A DNA stretch of 64,000 bases from Streptomyces bambusae (lineage in GTDB: Bacteria > Actinomycetota > Actinomycetes > Streptomycetales > Streptomycetaceae). The first letter of the stretch is position 1. Each line of letters starts with the position of its first letter. The position numbers and the translations under genes are program-made. Below the pieces are notes generated by a model, which searched no databases, was not told where the DNA came from, and saw only the letters and a program-made list of their open reading frames with translations. This document shows, in pieces, positions 27,183-38,995 of this stretch. The stretch is from NCBI RefSeq assembly GCF_020532645.1, contig NZ_JAJAUZ010000016.1:62001-126000 (forward strand), given 5' to 3'.

Positions 27183-27562
27183 GGTGCCTCCTGCGACCCC
27201 CGCGTGAGCCGCGTGAGGTGACGGTTTGGTAAGTCGGCGGTGACAGAGAGGCAGCCGCACACTGGTCGAGGGTGCAGGCTGCCCGGAGATTAGCAACGCC
27301 ACCTTACCCGGCAGCCACCAAACCGTGAAACATCCAGTCTGCGCCAAGGGGGAGCTTGCCCCGGACCGGGTGGCTTTCGGCGGATACGACCGACGGGAAT
27401 CACAGCCCGGAACGGCGACGTCCGCGACCGCCGGGCAACGGCGGCCGGCAGCGGTCCCGCTCTGGGAAGGCAGCGTGCGGAAAAGGCGGAAGCCCGCCCG
27501 GTTCCCCTCGAAAGGGGGACCGGGCGGGCTTCACACTGGCTTGCCAGCCGAGGCGTCCGGAA
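27183..27562 (-). promoter_or_regulatory. 380-bp rplO-secY gap: secY promoter region
   Basis: No gene seen. The best promoter is -35 TTCACG (27329-27324), 17-bp spacer, -10 TAAGGT (27306-27301), which would give a leader of about 115 nt before secY. The part nearer rplO holds the rplO terminator. Confidence 0.5.
27491..27530 (-). terminator. Terminator closing the spc operon after rplO
   Basis: 18-bp stem with one wobble pair (AGCCCGCCCGG...CCGGGCGGGCT outside, TTCCCCT/AGGGGGA inside) capped by CGAA, 33 bp after the rplO stop. One of the strongest hairpins in the window. Confidence 0.88.
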
Positions 27563-28018
27563 TCAGACGAGCTCGGTGACGGTGCCGCCGGCGGCGGCAA
27601 TCTTCTCCTTGGCGGAGCCGGAGACGGCGTCAACCGAAACCTGCAGCGCCACGGAGATCTCGCCCTGGCCCAGGACCTTGACGAGGCTGTTCTTGCGCAC
27701 GGCACCGCGCTCGACGAGACCGGCCACGGTGACCTCTCCACCCTCGGGGTAGAGCTCGGCCAGCTTGGCCAGGTTCACGACCTGGTACTCCGTACGGAAC
27801 GGGTTCTTGAAGCCCTTCAGCTTCGGGAGACGCATGTGGAGGGGCATCTGCCCACCCTCGAAGCGCTCCGGAACCTGGTAACGAGCCTTGGTGCCCTTGG
27901 TACCACGACCGGCCGTCTTACCCTTGGACGCCTCACCACGACCCACACGGGTCTTGGCGGTCTTGGCGCCCGGGGCGGGACGGAGGTTGTGGATCTTGAG
28001 CGGGTTGTTCTCCGCCAT
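27563..28018 (-). CDS. rplO: 50S ribosomal protein L15
   Basis: 151 residues; [20 protein letters not shown] at the start, [20 protein letters not shown] in the middle. Starts 2 bp after rpmD ends. Last gene of the spc block. Confidence 0.98.
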   Translation of the reverse strand: MAENNPLKIHNLRPAPGAKTAKTRVGRGEASKGKTAGRGTKGTKARYQVPERFEGGQMPLHMRLPKLKGFKNPFRTEYQVVNLAKLAELYPEGGEVTVAGLVERGAVRKNSLVKVLGQGEISVALQVSVDAVSGSAKEKIAAAGGTVTELV

Positions 28019-28020
28019 GA

Positions 28021-28203
28021 TCAGTCGACCTCCTCAACCGTCACGAGGTGGCGGACGGTGTGCACCATTCCGCGGAACTCGGGGCGGTCCTCCTTGACGA
28101 CCACGTCGTTCAGGCGCTTGAGCCCGAGCGAACGAAGGGTGTCGCGGTGGTTCTGCTTGCTGCCGATGTACGACTTCGTCTGCGTGATCTTGAGGCGAGC
28201 CAT
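28021..28203 (-). CDS. rpmD: 50S ribosomal protein L30
   Basis: 60 residues, [23 protein letters not shown] at 28203 shares one base with the rpsE stop, which fixes the start inside a longer open frame. Confidence 0.97.
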   Translation of the reverse strand: MARLKITQTKSYIGSKQNHRDTLRSLGLKRLNDVVVKEDRPEFRGMVHTVRHLVTVEEVD

Positions 28204-28805
28204 TACGCACCCGCTCCCGCACGCGCACGAAGCAGAGCCGCGGGGGCGACGTCCTCGAGGGGCAGACCACGGCGAGCCGCGATCTCCTCGGGACGCTGCA
28301 GGCCCTTCAGGGCCTCCACGGTCGCGTGCACGATGTTGATCGCGTTGTCGGAGCCGAGCGACTTCGACAGGATGTCGTGAACGCCGGCGCACTCCAGGAC
28401 GGCGCGCACCGGGCCACCGGCGATAACACCGGTACCGGGGGAAGCAGGCTTCAGCAGGACGACGCCCGCAGCCTTCTCACCCTGGATCGGGTGGGGGATG
28501 GTGCCCTGGATGCGCGGGACCTTGAAGAAGTTCTTCTTGGCCTCTTCAACACCCTTGGCGATGGCCGCGGGAACTTCCTTGGCCTTGCCGTAACCGACAC
28601 CTACGGTGCCGTCACCGTCGCCCACCACGACCAGCGCGGTGAAGCTGAAGCGGCGACCACCCTTGACAACCTTGGCAACGCGGTTGATCGCGACAACGCG
28701 CTCAACGTAGGCGGTCTTCTCGGCGGCAGCGCCACCGTCGCGACCCTTCCGGTCCCGCCGCTCGCCGCCACCGGCACCGCTTCCGCGGCGCTGGGGTCCA
28801 GCCAT
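28203..28805 (-). CDS. rpsE: 30S ribosomal protein S5
   Basis: 200 residues. Double-stranded-RNA-binding N-domain ([20 protein letters not shown]), then [20 protein letters not shown]. The N-terminal 40 residues are a Gly/Arg-rich actinobacterial extension. Coupled to rpmD. Confidence 0.98.
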   Translation of the reverse strand: MAGPQRRGSGAGGGERRDRKGRDGGAAAEKTAYVERVVAINRVAKVVKGGRRFSFTALVVVGDGDGTVGVGYGKAKEVPAAIAKGVEEAKKNFFKVPRIQGTIPHPIQGEKAAGVVLLKPASPGTGVIAGGPVRAVLECAGVHDILSKSLGSDNAINIVHATVEALKGLQRPEEIAARRGLPLEDVAPAALLRARAGAGA

Positions 28806-28850
28806 TGGATTACCTCTCTCTGTTACGTCCGTTAGTCCCGGAACCGGGGC

Positions 28851-29234
28851 TTAGAACTTCAGCCCGGCTTCGCGGGCGGCGTCAGCCAGAGCGGCAATGC
28901 GCCCGGCGTACCTGTTGCCACCACGGTCGAACACGACGGCCTCGACACCGGCGGCCTTGGCGCGCTCGGCGACCAGGGCGCCGACCTGCTGGGCCTGCGA
29001 GGACTTCGAGCCCTCGCCACCGCGGATCGAAGCGTCCAGGTGGGACGCCGACGCCAGGGTGTGGCCCTTGAGGTCGTCGATGACCTGCGCGGTGATGCCG
29101 CGGTTCGAACGCGTCACGACGAGGCGCGGACGCTCCGCCGTACCCGACATGTTCTTGCGGATGCGGATGTGGCGGCGCGCCTTCGCAGCGCGCTTGTAAG
29201 CGTCACCCTTGGCGATCTTCACACCGTATGCCAT
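28851..29234 (-). CDS. rplR: 50S ribosomal protein L18
   Basis: 127 residues; [20 protein letters not shown] and [22 protein letters not shown] C-terminus ([19 protein letters not shown] here). Binds 5S rRNA. Starts 3 bp after rplF. Confidence 0.98.
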   Translation of the reverse strand: MAYGVKIAKGDAYKRAAKARRHIRIRKNMSGTAERPRLVVTRSNRGITAQVIDDLKGHTLASASHLDASIRGGEGSKSSQAQQVGALVAERAKAAGVEAVVFDRGGNRYAGRIAALADAAREAGLKF

Positions 29235-29237
29235 GGC

Positions 29238-29777
29238 TTACTTACCAGCCTTTCCGACCTTGCGGCGGATGACCTCGCCGGCGTACTTGACGCCCTTGGC
29301 CTTGTACGGGTCGGGCTTGCGCAGCTTGCGGATGTTCGCCGCAACCTCGCCGACCTTCTGCTTGTCGATGCCCTCGACCGAGAACTTGGTCGGCGACTCG
29401 ACCTTGAAGGAGATGCCCTCGGGCGCCTCCACCAGGATCGGGTGGCTGTAGCCGAGCTGGAACTCCAGGTCGGAGCCCTTCGCGGCGACACGGTAACCGA
29501 CACCGCTGATCTCGAGAGCCTTCACGTATCCCGTGGTCACACCGGTGATCATGTTGGCCACCAGCGTGCGGGACAGGCCGTGGAGGGCCTTGTTCTGACG
29601 CTCGTCGTTCGGACGGGTGACGTTCAGAACGCCGTCCTCGCCCTTAACGATCTCGATGGGGGCGGCAACGGTGTGCGTCAGCGAGCCCTTCGAGCCCTTG
29701 ACGGTGACCGTGCGGCCATCGATGGTGACGTCCACGCCGGCGGGAACCGGGATGGGGAGCTTGCCGATACGAGACAT
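29238..29777 (-). CDS. rplF: 50S ribosomal protein L6
   Basis: 179 residues; [20 protein letters not shown] start and the C-terminal [20 protein letters not shown] are diagnostic. Confidence 0.98.
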   Translation of the reverse strand: MSRIGKLPIPVPAGVDVTIDGRTVTVKGSKGSLTHTVAAPIEIVKGEDGVLNVTRPNDERQNKALHGLSRTLVANMITGVTTGYVKALEISGVGYRVAAKGSDLEFQLGYSHPILVEAPEGISFKVESPTKFSVEGIDKQKVGEVAANIRKLRKPDPYKAKGVKYAGEVIRRKVGKAGK

Positions 29778-29797
29778 AGCTATTCCTCCGTTCCCGA

Positions 29798-30196
29798 CTA
29801 CCAGACGTAGGCGAGGACTTCCCCACCCACGCCCTTCTTCTGCGCCTGCTGGCCGGTCAGGAGACCGTGGGACGTGGAGATGATCGCCACGCCCAGGCCG
29901 CCGAGGACCTTCGGCAGGTTGGTGGACTTCGCGTACACGCGCAGGCCCGGCTTCGAGATGCGCTTGATGCCGGCGATCGAGCGCTCGCGGTTCGGACCGA
30001 ACTTCAGCTCGAGGACGAGGTTCTTGCCAACCTCGGCGTCCTCGACCTTCCAGCCGGTGATGAAACCCTCCTGCTTGAGGATCTCCGCGATGTGCGACTT
30101 GATCTTGCTGTGCGGCATCACGACCTGGTCGTGGTACGCCGAGTTAGCGTTGCGCAGACGAGTCAGCATGTCTGCGATCGGGTCAGTCATGGTCAT
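29798..30196 (-). CDS. rpsH: 30S ribosomal protein S8
   Basis: 132 residues from [20 protein letters not shown]; ends with [10 protein letters not shown] as S8 does. In other bacteria S8 represses the spc operon by binding its mRNA. The 221 bp between rpsZ and rpsH is the largest gap inside the spc block and has no gene. Confidence 0.98.
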   Translation of the reverse strand: MTMTDPIADMLTRLRNANSAYHDQVVMPHSKIKSHIAEILKQEGFITGWKVEDAEVGKNLVLELKFGPNRERSIAGIKRISKPGLRVYAKSTNLPKVLGGLGVAIISTSHGLLTGQQAQKKGVGGEVLAYVW

Positions 30197-30417
30197 GAAT
30201 TGGCCTTCGGCCTCTCTCGCCGGGGTTTCCTGTATGCGCCATCCCTCTCCCCACTCAGAGGCGGGACGGGTGCGGTGCGGGGACCTACGGCGTAGTAAGT
30301 CGATAGGGCGGCGGGCGCCCAACCCCACAAGCCTACGGCATGCGGGATGAGCGGTCCGCCGACCTGATGCTTACCGAGAGCGTCTGGAAAACCTCATCAC
30401 CCGAGGGTGAAGGGGTT

Positions 30418-30603
30418 TTACCAGGAGCTCTTGGTCACGCCCGGCAGCTCGCCACGGTGAGCCATCTCACGAAGGCACACGCGGCACAGGCCGAACTTGC
30501 GGTACACGGAGTGGGGACGACCGCAGCGCTGGCAGCGGGTGTACGCACGCACACCGAACTTGGGCTTGCGGGCAGCCTTCGCGATGAGAGCCTTCTTCGC
30601 CAT
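30418..30603 (-). CDS. rpsZ: 30S ribosomal protein S14, zinc-binding type Z
   Basis: 61 residues, with the CQRC and CRVC pairs of the zinc-ribbon (C+) form. Five bp after rplE. Zinc-independent paralogues, if present, are outside this window. Confidence 0.97.
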   Translation of the reverse strand: MAKKALIAKAARKPKFGVRAYTRCQRCGRPHSVYRKFGLCRVCLREMAHRGELPGVTKSSW

Positions 30604-30608
30604 CTCGC

Positions 30609-31160
30609 TTACGCCTCCTTGAAGGGGAAGCCGAGGTGACGAAGGAGGGCACGGCCCTCGTCGTCGTTGGTCGCCGTGGTGACCACGGTGATGTCCATAC
30701 CCCGGGTACGGTCGATCTTGTCCTGGTCGATCTCGTGGAACATGACCTGCTCCGTGAGACCGAAGGTGTAGTTGCCACGGCCGTCGAACTGCTTCGGCGA
30801 CAGGCCGCGGAAGTCACGGATACGCGGCAGCGCGAGCGACAGCGTACGGTCCAGGAACTCCCACATGCGGTCACCACGGAGGGTGACGTGGCAACCGATC
30901 GGCTGACCCTCACGCAGCTTGAACTGCGCGATGGACTTGCGGGCCTTGGTGACGGCCGGCTTCTGACCGGTGATCGTGGTGAGGTCCTTGATGGCGCCCT
31001 CGATCAGCTTGGAGTCGCGGGCGGCGTCGCCCACACCCATGTTGACCACGATCTTCACGAGGCCGGGGATCTGCATGACGTTCTCGTAGGAGAACTCCTC
31101 ACGCAGCTTGCCCGCGATCTCCTCGCGGTACTTCGTCTTCAGACGCGGAGTGGTAGCCAT
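30609..31160 (-). CDS. rplE: 50S ribosomal protein L5
   Basis: 183 residues; [19 protein letters not shown] near the start, [19 protein letters not shown] later. Start overlaps the rplX stop by one base. Confidence 0.98.
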   Translation of the reverse strand: MATTPRLKTKYREEIAGKLREEFSYENVMQIPGLVKIVVNMGVGDAARDSKLIEGAIKDLTTITGQKPAVTKARKSIAQFKLREGQPIGCHVTLRGDRMWEFLDRTLSLALPRIRDFRGLSPKQFDGRGNYTFGLTEQVMFHEIDQDKIDRTRGMDITVVTTATNDDEGRALLRHLGFPFKEA

Positions 31161-31471
31161 CAGATGTCCTCACCCGTGCGCTTGGCAACGCGGATCTTGT
31201 TGCCCTCGTCGTCGAAGCGGTAACCGACGCGGGTGACGACCTTCTTGCCGTCCTTCTCCACGACCAGCTGAACGTTGCTGACGTGGATGGGGGCCTCGGT
31301 GATCACGATGCCACCGGCCTGGTTCTGCGCGGCCTTGGTGTGCTTCTTGACCCGGTTGACACCCTCGACGAGGACACGGTTCTCAGCGGGCATGGCCTGG
31401 ATGACCTTGCCCTGCTTGCCCTTGTCCTTACCGGTGATGACCTGGACCAGGTCGCCCTTCTTGATCTTCAT
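31160..31471 (-). CDS. rplX: 50S ribosomal protein L24
   Basis: 103 residues with the KOW motif [20 protein letters not shown] at the N-terminus. Two bp downstream of rplN. Confidence 0.98.
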   Translation of the reverse strand: MKIKKGDLVQVITGKDKGKQGKVIQAMPAENRVLVEGVNRVKKHTKAAQNQAGGIVITEAPIHVSNVQLVVEKDGKKVVTRVGYRFDDEGNKIRVAKRTGEDI

Positions 31472-31473
31472 GC

Positions 31474-31842
31474 TTACAGCACCTCCGGCGCGAGCGAGAT
31501 GATCTTCATGAACTTCTTCTCGCGCAGCTCACGACCCACCGGGCCGAAGATACGGGTGCCACGAGGGTCGCCGTCGTTCTTGAGAATGACAGCGGCGTTC
31601 TCGTCGAAGCGGATGTACGAGCCGTCCTGACGACGACGCTCCTTGACGGTGCGAACGATGACAGCCTTGACGACGTCACCCTTCTTCACGTTGCCGCCCG
31701 GGATCGCGTCCTTGACAGTGGCGACGATGACGTCACCGATGCCCGCGTAGCGGCGACCCGAGCCACCGAGAACACGGATGCAAAGGATCTCCTTGGCACC
31801 AGTGTTGTCGGCGACACGCAGTCGCGACTCCTGCTGGATCAC
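31474..31842 (-). CDS. rplN: 50S ribosomal protein L14
   Basis: 122 residues from a GTG at 31842, preceded by [26 protein letters not shown] and [20 protein letters not shown] ending ([16 protein letters not shown] here). First gene of the spc block, directly behind two hairpins that follow rpsQ. Confidence 0.97.
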   Translation of the reverse strand: MIQQESRLRVADNTGAKEILCIRVLGGSGRRYAGIGDVIVATVKDAIPGGNVKKGDVVKAVIVRTVKERRRQDGSYIRFDENAAVILKNDGDPRGTRIFGPVGRELREKKFMKIISLAPEVL

Positions 31843-31870
31843 GTCTATCTCCTGTTTGTCTGCCGGTTCC

Positions 31871-31909
31871 CGGCCGGGGCCCACCCCTTACGAGGTGGGG
31901 CCCCGGCCG
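31871..31909 (-). terminator. Hairpin 2 between rpsQ and rplN
   Basis: CGGCCGGGGCCC-ACC pairs with GGTGGGGCCCCGGCCG with a single bulged base. It ends only 29 nt before the rplN start. Confidence 0.65.
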
Positions 31910-31925
31910 AGCCTGGCGGAACGAA

Positions 31926-31945
31926 TCCGGGGGAAACCCCCCGGA
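31926..31945 (-). terminator. Hairpin 1 immediately after rpsQ
   Basis: 8-bp stem TCCGGGGG / CCCCCGGA with a 4-nt loop, 4 bp past the rpsQ stop. Together with the next hairpin it marks the S10/spc border. Confidence 0.5.
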
Positions 31946-31949
31946 CTAA

Positions 31950-32231
31950 TTACTTGGCCTTCTCGAGGATCTCGACGACACGCCACCGCTTGGTCGCGGA
32001 CAGCGGACGCGTCTCCATGAGGAGAACGCGGTCGCCGATGCCCGCGGCGTTGGCCTCGTCGTGCGCCTTGAGCTTGTTCGTACGGCGGATGACCTTGCCG
32101 TACAGCGCGTGCTTGACGCGGTCCTCGACAGCGACGACGACGGTCTTGTCCATCTTGTCGCTGACGACCAGACCCTCACGGGTCTTGCGGAAACCGCGGT
32201 CGTTGGTCTCAGTCACGTTGTTCTCGCTCAT
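31950..32231 (-). CDS. rpsQ: 30S ribosomal protein S17
   Basis: 93 residues; [20 protein letters not shown] and the [13 protein letters not shown] core. One-base overlap with rpmC. Last gene of the S10 block. Confidence 0.98.
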   Translation of the reverse strand: MSENNVTETNDRGFRKTREGLVVSDKMDKTVVVAVEDRVKHALYGKVIRRTNKLKAHDEANAAGIGDRVLLMETRPLSATKRWRVVEILEKAK

Positions 32232-32455
32232 CAGGCGTTCTCCACCGTCTCGATACCGAGCTCACGCTCGTGCATCAGGGTGTAGATGCGAGCGATGTCC
32301 TTACGGACGGACTTGAGCCGGCCGTTGTTCTCCAGCTGGCCCGTGGCCGCCTGGAAGCGCAGCTTGAACAGCTCTTCCTTGGCCTCGCGCAGCTTGCCAA
32401 CGAGCTCCTCGTTACCGAGCTCACGCAGCTCGGACGCCTTGGTTCCCGTCGCCAT
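32231..32455 (-). CDS. rpmC: 50S ribosomal protein L29
   Basis: 74 residues: [20 protein letters not shown] and [21 protein letters not shown] one codon upstream also exists; I prefer the ATG at 32455, which overlaps the rplP stop by one base. Confidence 0.97.
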   Translation of the reverse strand: MATGTKASELRELGNEELVGKLREAKEELFKLRFQAATGQLENNGRLKSVRKDIARIYTLMHERELGIETVENA

Positions 32456-32874
32456 CACGACTCACCTGCCTCGCGCCGAACAATCCGGCACTTCATCGGA
32501 AGCTTGTGAGCAGCGCGGGTGAGCGCCTCACGAGCAATCTTCTCGTTCGGGTAGGACAGCTCGAACATGACCCGGCCCGGGTGCACGTTCGCGATCCACC
32601 ACTCGGGAGAACCCTTACCGGAACCCATGCGGGTCTCGGCCGGCTTCTTCGTCAGGGGACGGTCCGGGTAGATGTTGATCCAGACCTTGCCGCCACGCTT
32701 GATGTGACGGGTCATCGCGATACGAGCCGCCTCGATCTGGCGGTTCGTCACGTAGGCCGGGGTCAGCGCCTGGATGCCGTACTCGCCGAACGAGACCTCA
32801 GTACCGCCCTTGGCCATACCGCGGCGCTTCGGGTGGTGCTGCTTGCGGTGCTTGACCCTACGAGGGATCAGCAT
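32455..32874 (-). CDS. rplP: 50S ribosomal protein L16
   Basis: 139 residues; [20 protein letters not shown] at the start and [20 protein letters not shown] later. Five bp behind rpsC. Confidence 0.98.
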   Translation of the reverse strand: MLIPRRVKHRKQHHPKRRGMAKGGTEVSFGEYGIQALTPAYVTNRQIEAARIAMTRHIKRGGKVWINIYPDRPLTKKPAETRMGSGKGSPEWWIANVHPGRVMFELSYPNEKIAREALTRAAHKLPMKCRIVRREAGES

Positions 32875-32879
32875 GTCGG

Positions 32880-33719
32880 TCAGGCCTCCGTTCCGGTGCT
32901 CTCAGCCGGAGCGGCGGCAGCGGCCTCGGCCTTGGGGGCCTCGACGGCAGCAGCCTGCTGCGGCTTGCGGCCGCCACGGCCGCCACGCTCTCCACCACGG
33001 CCGCCACGGCCCGCGGGGCGGTCGGCGCCGGCGCCACCGCGAGCCGGGCGGTTACCCGCACGGGCCGCAGCGTTCTCGGCACGGACCTCGGCGATGTTCT
33101 TGACGTCGCCCTTGTAGATCCAGACCTTCACGCCGATACGGCCGAAGGTGGTCTTGGCCTCGAAGAAGCCGTAGTCCACGTTCGCGCGCAGCGTGTGCAG
33201 CGGCACACGACCCTCGCGGTAGAACTCGGACCGGGACATCTCGGCGCCGCCGAGACGACCGCCACACTGGATCTTGATGCCCTTGGCGCCGGCCTTCATC
33301 GTGCCCTGCATGCTCTTACGCATGGCGCGACGGAAGGAGACGCGGGAGGAGAGCTGCTCGGCAACGGCCTGGGCGACCAGCTGGGCGTCCATCTCGGGGT
33401 TCTTGACCTCGAGGATGTTCAGCTGGACCTGCTTGCCCGTGAGCTTCTCGAGGTCACCGCGGATGCGGTCGGCCTCGGCGCCACGGCGGCCGATGACGAT
33501 GCCGGGACGGGCGGTGTGGATGTCCACACGCACGCGGTCACGGGTGCGCTCGATCTCAACCTTCGAGATGCCGGCGCGCTCCATGCCGGACGTCATCATC
33601 CGACGGATGGCGACGTCTTCCTTGACGTAGTCCTTGTACAGCTTGTCGGCGTACCAACGGGACTTGAAGTCCGTGGTGATACCGAGCCGGAACCCGTGCG
33701 GGTTTACCTTCTGGCCCAT
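32880..33719 (-). CDS. rpsC: 30S ribosomal protein S3 with RGG-rich C-terminal tail
   Basis: KH domain and the S3 C-terminal domain occupy the first 215 residues ([40 protein letters not shown]). The last 60 or so residues are a disordered tail with Arg-Gly-Gly repeats ([17 protein letters not shown]) followed by Ala/Glu. Total 279 residues against about 220 for most bacteria. One-base overlap with rplV. Confidence 0.97.
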   Translation of the reverse strand: MGQKVNPHGFRLGITTDFKSRWYADKLYKDYVKEDVAIRRMMTSGMERAGISKVEIERTRDRVRVDIHTARPGIVIGRRGAEADRIRGDLEKLTGKQVQLNILEVKNPEMDAQLVAQAVAEQLSSRVSFRRAMRKSMQGTMKAGAKGIKIQCGGRLGGAEMSRSEFYREGRVPLHTLRANVDYGFFEAKTTFGRIGVKVWIYKGDVKNIAEVRAENAAARAGNRPARGGAGADRPAGRGGRGGERGGRGGRKPQQAAAVEAPKAEAAAAAPAESTGTEA

Positions 33720-34066
33720 TACCGGGTTCCTTCCTTGCTGCTGACGACCACGGTGATGTGGGAGGTCCGCTTGCGGATCCGGTAGGCACGGCCCTGGGCA
33801 CGCGGACGGAACCGCTTCAGGGTCGGGCCCTCGTCAACAAACGCCTCGCTGATGACCAGCGAGGAGGCGTCCGTGTGGTTGTAGTTGTGCGCGGCGTTGG
33901 CGATGGCGCTGTCAAGCACCTTGCCGACCGGCACAGACGCGGCCTGCGGGGCGAAACGCAGGACCGCCTGGGCCTCCGTGGCGTCCATGCCACGGATGAG
34001 GTCCACCACACGGCGGGCCTTCATGGGCGTGACGCGGATGTACCGCGCCTGGGCCCTGGCTTCCAT
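33719..34066 (-). CDS. rplV: 50S ribosomal protein L22
   Basis: 115 residues from the ATG at 34066: [20 protein letters not shown]; ends [17 protein letters not shown] chose this start because AAGGGA lies 7 bases upstream; an in-frame ATG at 34090 would add 8 residues. The extended loop reaches into the nascent-peptide tunnel. Confidence 0.95.
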   Translation of the reverse strand: MEARAQARYIRVTPMKARRVVDLIRGMDATEAQAVLRFAPQAASVPVGKVLDSAIANAAHNYNHTDASSLVISEAFVDEGPTLKRFRPRAQGRAYRIRKRTSHITVVVSSKEGTR

Positions 34067-34109
34067 GGTTGTCCCTTCGATGTAAGTCATTAGTCGTTCC
34101 ACCCCGCGA

Positions 34110-34391
34110 TTAGCGGCGCTTCGACTTCCGGTCGTCCTTGACGTGGCCGCGGAAGGTGCGAGTCGGCGAGAACTCGCCGAGCTTGTGGCCGACCATGGAC
34201 TCGGTGACGAACACCGGGACATGGGTCTTGCCGTTGTGCACCGCGATGGTGTGACCCAGCATGCTGGGGATGATCATCGAGCGACGGGACCAGGTCTTGA
34301 TGACGTTCTTGGTGCCGGCTTCGTTCTGGGCGTCCACCTTCTTTACGAGGTGGTCGTCGACGAAGGGCCCCTTCTTGAGACTGCGCGGCAT
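34110..34391 (-). CDS. rpsS: 30S ribosomal protein S19
   Basis: 93 residues; [20 protein letters not shown] and [22 protein letters not shown] core ([20 protein letters not shown] here). Between rplB and rplV. Confidence 0.98.
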   Translation of the reverse strand: MPRSLKKGPFVDDHLVKKVDAQNEAGTKNVIKTWSRRSMIIPSMLGHTIAVHNGKTHVPVFVTESMVGHKLGEFSPTRTFRGHVKDDRKSKRR

Positions 34392-34403
34392 CTAAACCCG
34401 CTC

Positions 34404-35240
34404 CTAGCGCTTCTTGTTCGTCTTGCGGCGGCGGACGATGTACTTGCTCGAAGCCTTCTTCGGCGAGCGAGTACGACCCTCCTTCTGACCCCACGGGGAG
34501 ACCGGGTGGCGACCACCACTGGTCTTGCCCTCACCACCACCGTGCGGGTGGTCAACCGGGTTCATCGCGACACCGCGGACGGTCGGGCGGACGCCCTTCC
34601 AGCGCATGCGGCCGGCCTTGCCCCAGTTGATGTTCGACTGCTCGGCGTTGCCGACCTCGCCGACGGTGGCGCGGCAGCGCACGTCGACCAGACGGATTTC
34701 ACCCGACGGCATACGGAGGTGCGCCATGGCACCTTCCTTCGCCAGCAGCTGCACGGAGGCACCCGCGGAACGGGCGAACTTGGCGCCACCACCGGGACGG
34801 AGCTCGATCGCGTGGATCGTGGTACCGACCGGGATGTTGCGGAGCGCCAGGTTGTTGCCGGGCTTGATGTCGGCCGTGGGGCCGTTCTCAATCCGGTCGC
34901 CCTGGTTCAGACCGCGGGGAGCGATGATGTAGCGCTTCTCGCCGTCCGCGTAGTGCAGGAGCGCGATGCGCGCGGTGCGGTTGGGGTCGTACTCGATGTG
35001 CGCGACCTTGGCCGGCACGCCGTCCTTGTCGTGACGACGGAAGTCGATCACACGGTAGGCGCGCTTGTGTCCACCACCCTGGTGGCGAACGGTGATCCGA
35101 CCGGTGTTGTTACGGCCGCCCTTGCTGTGCAGCGGGCGAACCAGCGACTTCTCCGGCGTGGACCGCGTGATCTCGACAAAGTCGGCGACGCTGGAGCCAC
35201 GACGGCCCGGAGTCGTCGGCTTGTACTTGCGGATACCCAT
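34404..35240 (-). CDS. rplB: 50S ribosomal protein L2
   Basis: 278 residues; [20 protein letters not shown] and the peptidyl-transferase-proximal [20 protein letters not shown] are intact. Confidence 0.98.
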   Translation of the reverse strand: MGIRKYKPTTPGRRGSSVADFVEITRSTPEKSLVRPLHSKGGRNNTGRITVRHQGGGHKRAYRVIDFRRHDKDGVPAKVAHIEYDPNRTARIALLHYADGEKRYIIAPRGLNQGDRIENGPTADIKPGNNLALRNIPVGTTIHAIELRPGGGAKFARSAGASVQLLAKEGAMAHLRMPSGEIRLVDVRCRATVGEVGNAEQSNINWGKAGRMRWKGVRPTVRGVAMNPVDHPHGGGEGKTSGGRHPVSPWGQKEGRTRSPKKASSKYIVRRRKTNKKR

Positions 35241-35279
35241 TTCTCAGTCCTCGTCCGATATTCGGACCAGGGCGCTCCG

Positions 35280-35600
35280 TTAGGAGGCCTGGCCGAAGAT
35301 GTCGATACGGTCGCCCTCAGCGAGGGTCACGATGGCGCGCTTCGTGTTGGCGCGCTTGCCGAAACCGCTCTTGGTGCGCTTGCGCTTACCCTGACGGTTG
35401 ATCGTGTTGACCCCGGTGACCTTGACCGAGAAGACCGCCTCGACGGCCTGCTTGATCTGGGTCTTGTTGGCGCCGGGCGCGACGATGAACGTGTACTTGT
35501 TCTCGTCCAGCAGCGCGTAGCTCTTCTCGGAGACGACCGGCTTGATCAGCAGGTCGCGCGGGTCCGTGAAGGTCTTGCTGGTGGTCGTTGCCTCGGACAT
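35280..35600 (-). CDS. rplW: 50S ribosomal protein L23
   Basis: 106 residues; [20 protein letters not shown] and [20 protein letters not shown]. Docking site for SRP and trigger factor at the tunnel exit. One-base overlap with rplD. Confidence 0.98.
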   Translation of the reverse strand: MSEATTTSKTFTDPRDLLIKPVVSEKSYALLDENKYTFIVAPGANKTQIKQAVEAVFSVKVTGVNTINRQGKRKRTKSGFGKRANTKRAIVTLAEGDRIDIFGQAS

Positions 35601-36250
35601 CAGGCCTCGTTCCCTTCGGTCTCAGCGGCCTTGGGGCCAGACACGAAGGACTCGAGAGCGGCCTGGGTGAAGACCACGTCGTCGGAGACGAGCACGTCGT
35701 ACGTGTTCAGCTGGCCCGGCTCCAGGATGTGCACCTGGGGCAGGTTGCGGGCGGACAGCCACGCGGCCTCGTCGGCACGCTCGACGACCAGGAGCAGGTT
35801 CTTGCGCTCCGAGATCTTGCCGAACAGCGTCTTGGCGGCCTTGGTGGAGGCGGCACCCTCGACCACGCCGGAGACGACGTGGATGCGGGAGTGACGGGCC
35901 CGGTCGGTGAGGGCGCCACGCAGAGCGGCGGCCTTCATCTTCTTCGGGGTCCGCTGCGAGTAGTCACGCGGCACGGGGCCGTGCACGACGCCACCGCCGG
36001 CGAACTGCGGCGCACGGGTCGAACCCTGACGGGCGCGGCCGGTGCCCTTCTGGCGGTACGGCTTCTTGCCGCCACCACGGACCTCGCCACGCGTCTTGAC
36101 CTTGTGCGTACCCTGACGGGCGGCGGCCAGCTGCGCGACGACGACCTGGTGGATCAGCGGAACGCTGACCTTGGCGTCGAAGATCTCGGCCGGGAGCTCG
36201 ACGGTCCCGGTCTTGTCGCCGGCAGGCGACAGAATGTCAATGGTGCTCAT
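35600..36250 (-). CDS. rplD: 50S ribosomal protein L4
   Basis: 216 residues; [20 protein letters not shown] tunnel loop and [20 protein letters not shown]. In enteric bacteria L4 represses the S10 operon through its leader; no evidence for or against that can be drawn here beyond the long leader. Confidence 0.98.
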   Translation of the reverse strand: MSTIDILSPAGDKTGTVELPAEIFDAKVSVPLIHQVVVAQLAAARQGTHKVKTRGEVRGGGKKPYRQKGTGRARQGSTRAPQFAGGGVVHGPVPRDYSQRTPKKMKAAALRGALTDRARHSRIHVVSGVVEGAASTKAAKTLFGKISERKNLLLVVERADEAAWLSARNLPQVHILEPGQLNTYDVLVSDDVVFTQAALESFVSGPKAAETEGNEA

Positions 36251-36255
36251 AGTCC

Positions 36256-36900
36256 TCAGGCCCCCTTGGCCGCAGTGCGGACCAGGACGAGGCCGCCGTT
36301 CGGACCAGGAACCGCGCCCTTGATGAGCAGCAGGCCCTTCTCCGCGTCAACGGCGTGAACGGTCAGGTTCTGGGTGGTGACCCGGTCGTTACCCATGCGG
36401 CCGGCCATCTTCATGCCCTTGAAGACACGGCCCGGGGTGGCGCAGCCACCGATCGAACCGGGCTTGCGGTGCACGCGGTGGGCACCGTGCGAAGCCTTGC
36501 CACCACGGAAGTTGTGGCGCTTCATGGCACCGGCGAAGCCCTTGCCCTTGCTCGTGCCCGTGACGTCAACCTTGACGCCGGACTCGAACACCTCGGCAGT
36601 GACCTCCTGGCCGAGCGTGTACTCGCTGGCGTCGGAGGTACGGAGCTCCACCAGGTGGCGGCGCGGGGTCACGTCGGCCTTAGCGAAGTGGCCCTTGAGG
36701 GGCTTGTTCACCTTGCGCGGGTCGATCTCGCCGAAGGCGATCTGGACCGACTCGTAGCCGTCGATGTCGTTGGTGCGGACCTGGGTGACAACACAGGGCC
36801 CGGCCTTGACGACGGTCACCGGGACGATGCGGTTGTTCTCGTCCCAGACCTGGGTCATGCCGAGCTTCTCGCCCAGGACGCCCTTGATCTGCTTAGCCAT
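36256..36900 (-). CDS. rplC: 50S ribosomal protein L3
   Basis: 214 residues; [20 protein letters not shown] start and [20 protein letters not shown] loop near the peptidyl-transferase centre. Confidence 0.98.
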   Translation of the reverse strand: MAKQIKGVLGEKLGMTQVWDENNRIVPVTVVKAGPCVVTQVRTNDIDGYESVQIAFGEIDPRKVNKPLKGHFAKADVTPRRHLVELRTSDASEYTLGQEVTAEVFESGVKVDVTGTSKGKGFAGAMKRHNFRGGKASHGAHRVHRKPGSIGGCATPGRVFKGMKMAGRMGNDRVTTQNLTVHAVDAEKGLLLIKGAVPGPNGGLVLVRTAAKGA

Positions 36901-36914
36901 CTTCTCCGCGCCTC

Positions 36915-37223
36915 TCAGAGCTTGATCTCGATGTCAACGCCGGCCGGAAGGTCCAGGCGCATCAGCGAGTCAACGGTCTTGGGCGTCGGGTCGAGGATGT
37001 CGATCAGGCGCTTGTGCGTGCGCATCTCGAAGTGCTCGCGCGAGTCCTTGTACTTGTGCGGCGACTTGATGACGCAGTACACGTTCTTCTCAGTGGGCAG
37101 CGGCACCGGGCCCGCGACCGACGCACCAGTGCGGGTCACCGTCTCGACGATCTTCTTCGCCGAGGAGTCGATGACCTCGTGGTCGTAGGCCTTGAGCCGG
37201 ATGCGGATCTTCTGTCCCGCCAT
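36915..37223 (-). CDS. rpsJ: 30S ribosomal protein S10 (NusE)
   Basis: 102 residues from [20 protein letters not shown]. First gene of the S10 block; also the NusG partner that couples transcription and translation. The open frame extends 107 codons upstream, but S10 length fixes the start. Confidence 0.98.
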   Translation of the reverse strand: MAGQKIRIRLKAYDHEVIDSSAKKIVETVTRTGASVAGPVPLPTEKNVYCVIKSPHKYKDSREHFEMRTHKRLIDILDPTPKTVDSLMRLDLPAGVDIEIKL

Positions 37224-37633
37224 GGCTACTTCGTAGTCCTTTGTCTCTGTGGAACGCTCTGGCACTCGATCGGCTGCCTGTTCGGCCGCTTCTCTCCGAC
37301 CCCCGCGGTCGGGCGTGTCGCGCTCCCTCTCTGAAAATTCCCATACGGAAATTCCCTCTTCAAGGGGGCACGGTCCCAGACCGTGGATCGGGGGAGAAAC
37401 ACCCACCGAGCGCCTGGCCAGCACCCCGCTGAGCTTCCCGGAAGATTCCCGTACGTCCGCCCCATTGCTGCCCCGAGGGGCAGATAAAGGCGACGAGTAC
37501 TGTGGGACTCGCTTCCGGTCCTCCCGGCGGGAGGCGCGCAGCATCGGTACTCAACCGAGCAACTAGAACAGTTTGCCATACATGACGCAGGGCGCGCCAA
37601 TCGCAAGCGGGGAGGGTACCCCATCTCACATTC
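37224..37633 (-). promoter_or_regulatory. S10-operon upstream region without genes
   Basis: About 410 bp between rpsJ and the tuf terminator. It must hold the S10 promoter, but I found no hexamer pair that convinces me. Visible structures are small inverted repeats CACGGT/ACCGTG (37369-37385) and CCTCCC/GGGAGG around 37517-37532. If transcription starts in the less GC-rich patch near 37560-37590, the leader would be over 330 nt, long enough for autoregulatory RNA structure. Confidence 0.4.
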
Positions 37634-37679
37634 GGAAGGGCCCCGCCCCGCCGCTCGCGCGGCAGGACGGGGCCCTTCC
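37634..37679 (-). terminator. Terminator of the str operon after tuf
   Basis: Perfect 12-bp outer stem GGAAGGGCCCCG / CGGGGCCCTTCC with an inner CGCCGC/GCGGC hairpin, 45 bp past the tuf stop. Confidence 0.88.
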
Positions 37680-37723
37680 TTCATGCATGGTTGCTCCGAA
37701 GAGCCACCAGGTCAGAACACGAA

Positions 37724-38917
<1,194 letters not shown>

Positions 38918-38995
38918 TGGGGTCCTCCTGTGGAGTGGTTCTGTACGCCTTACTCAACGGCGCCAGGTGATCTTTGCTGGAATGCCGGCTCCCCC

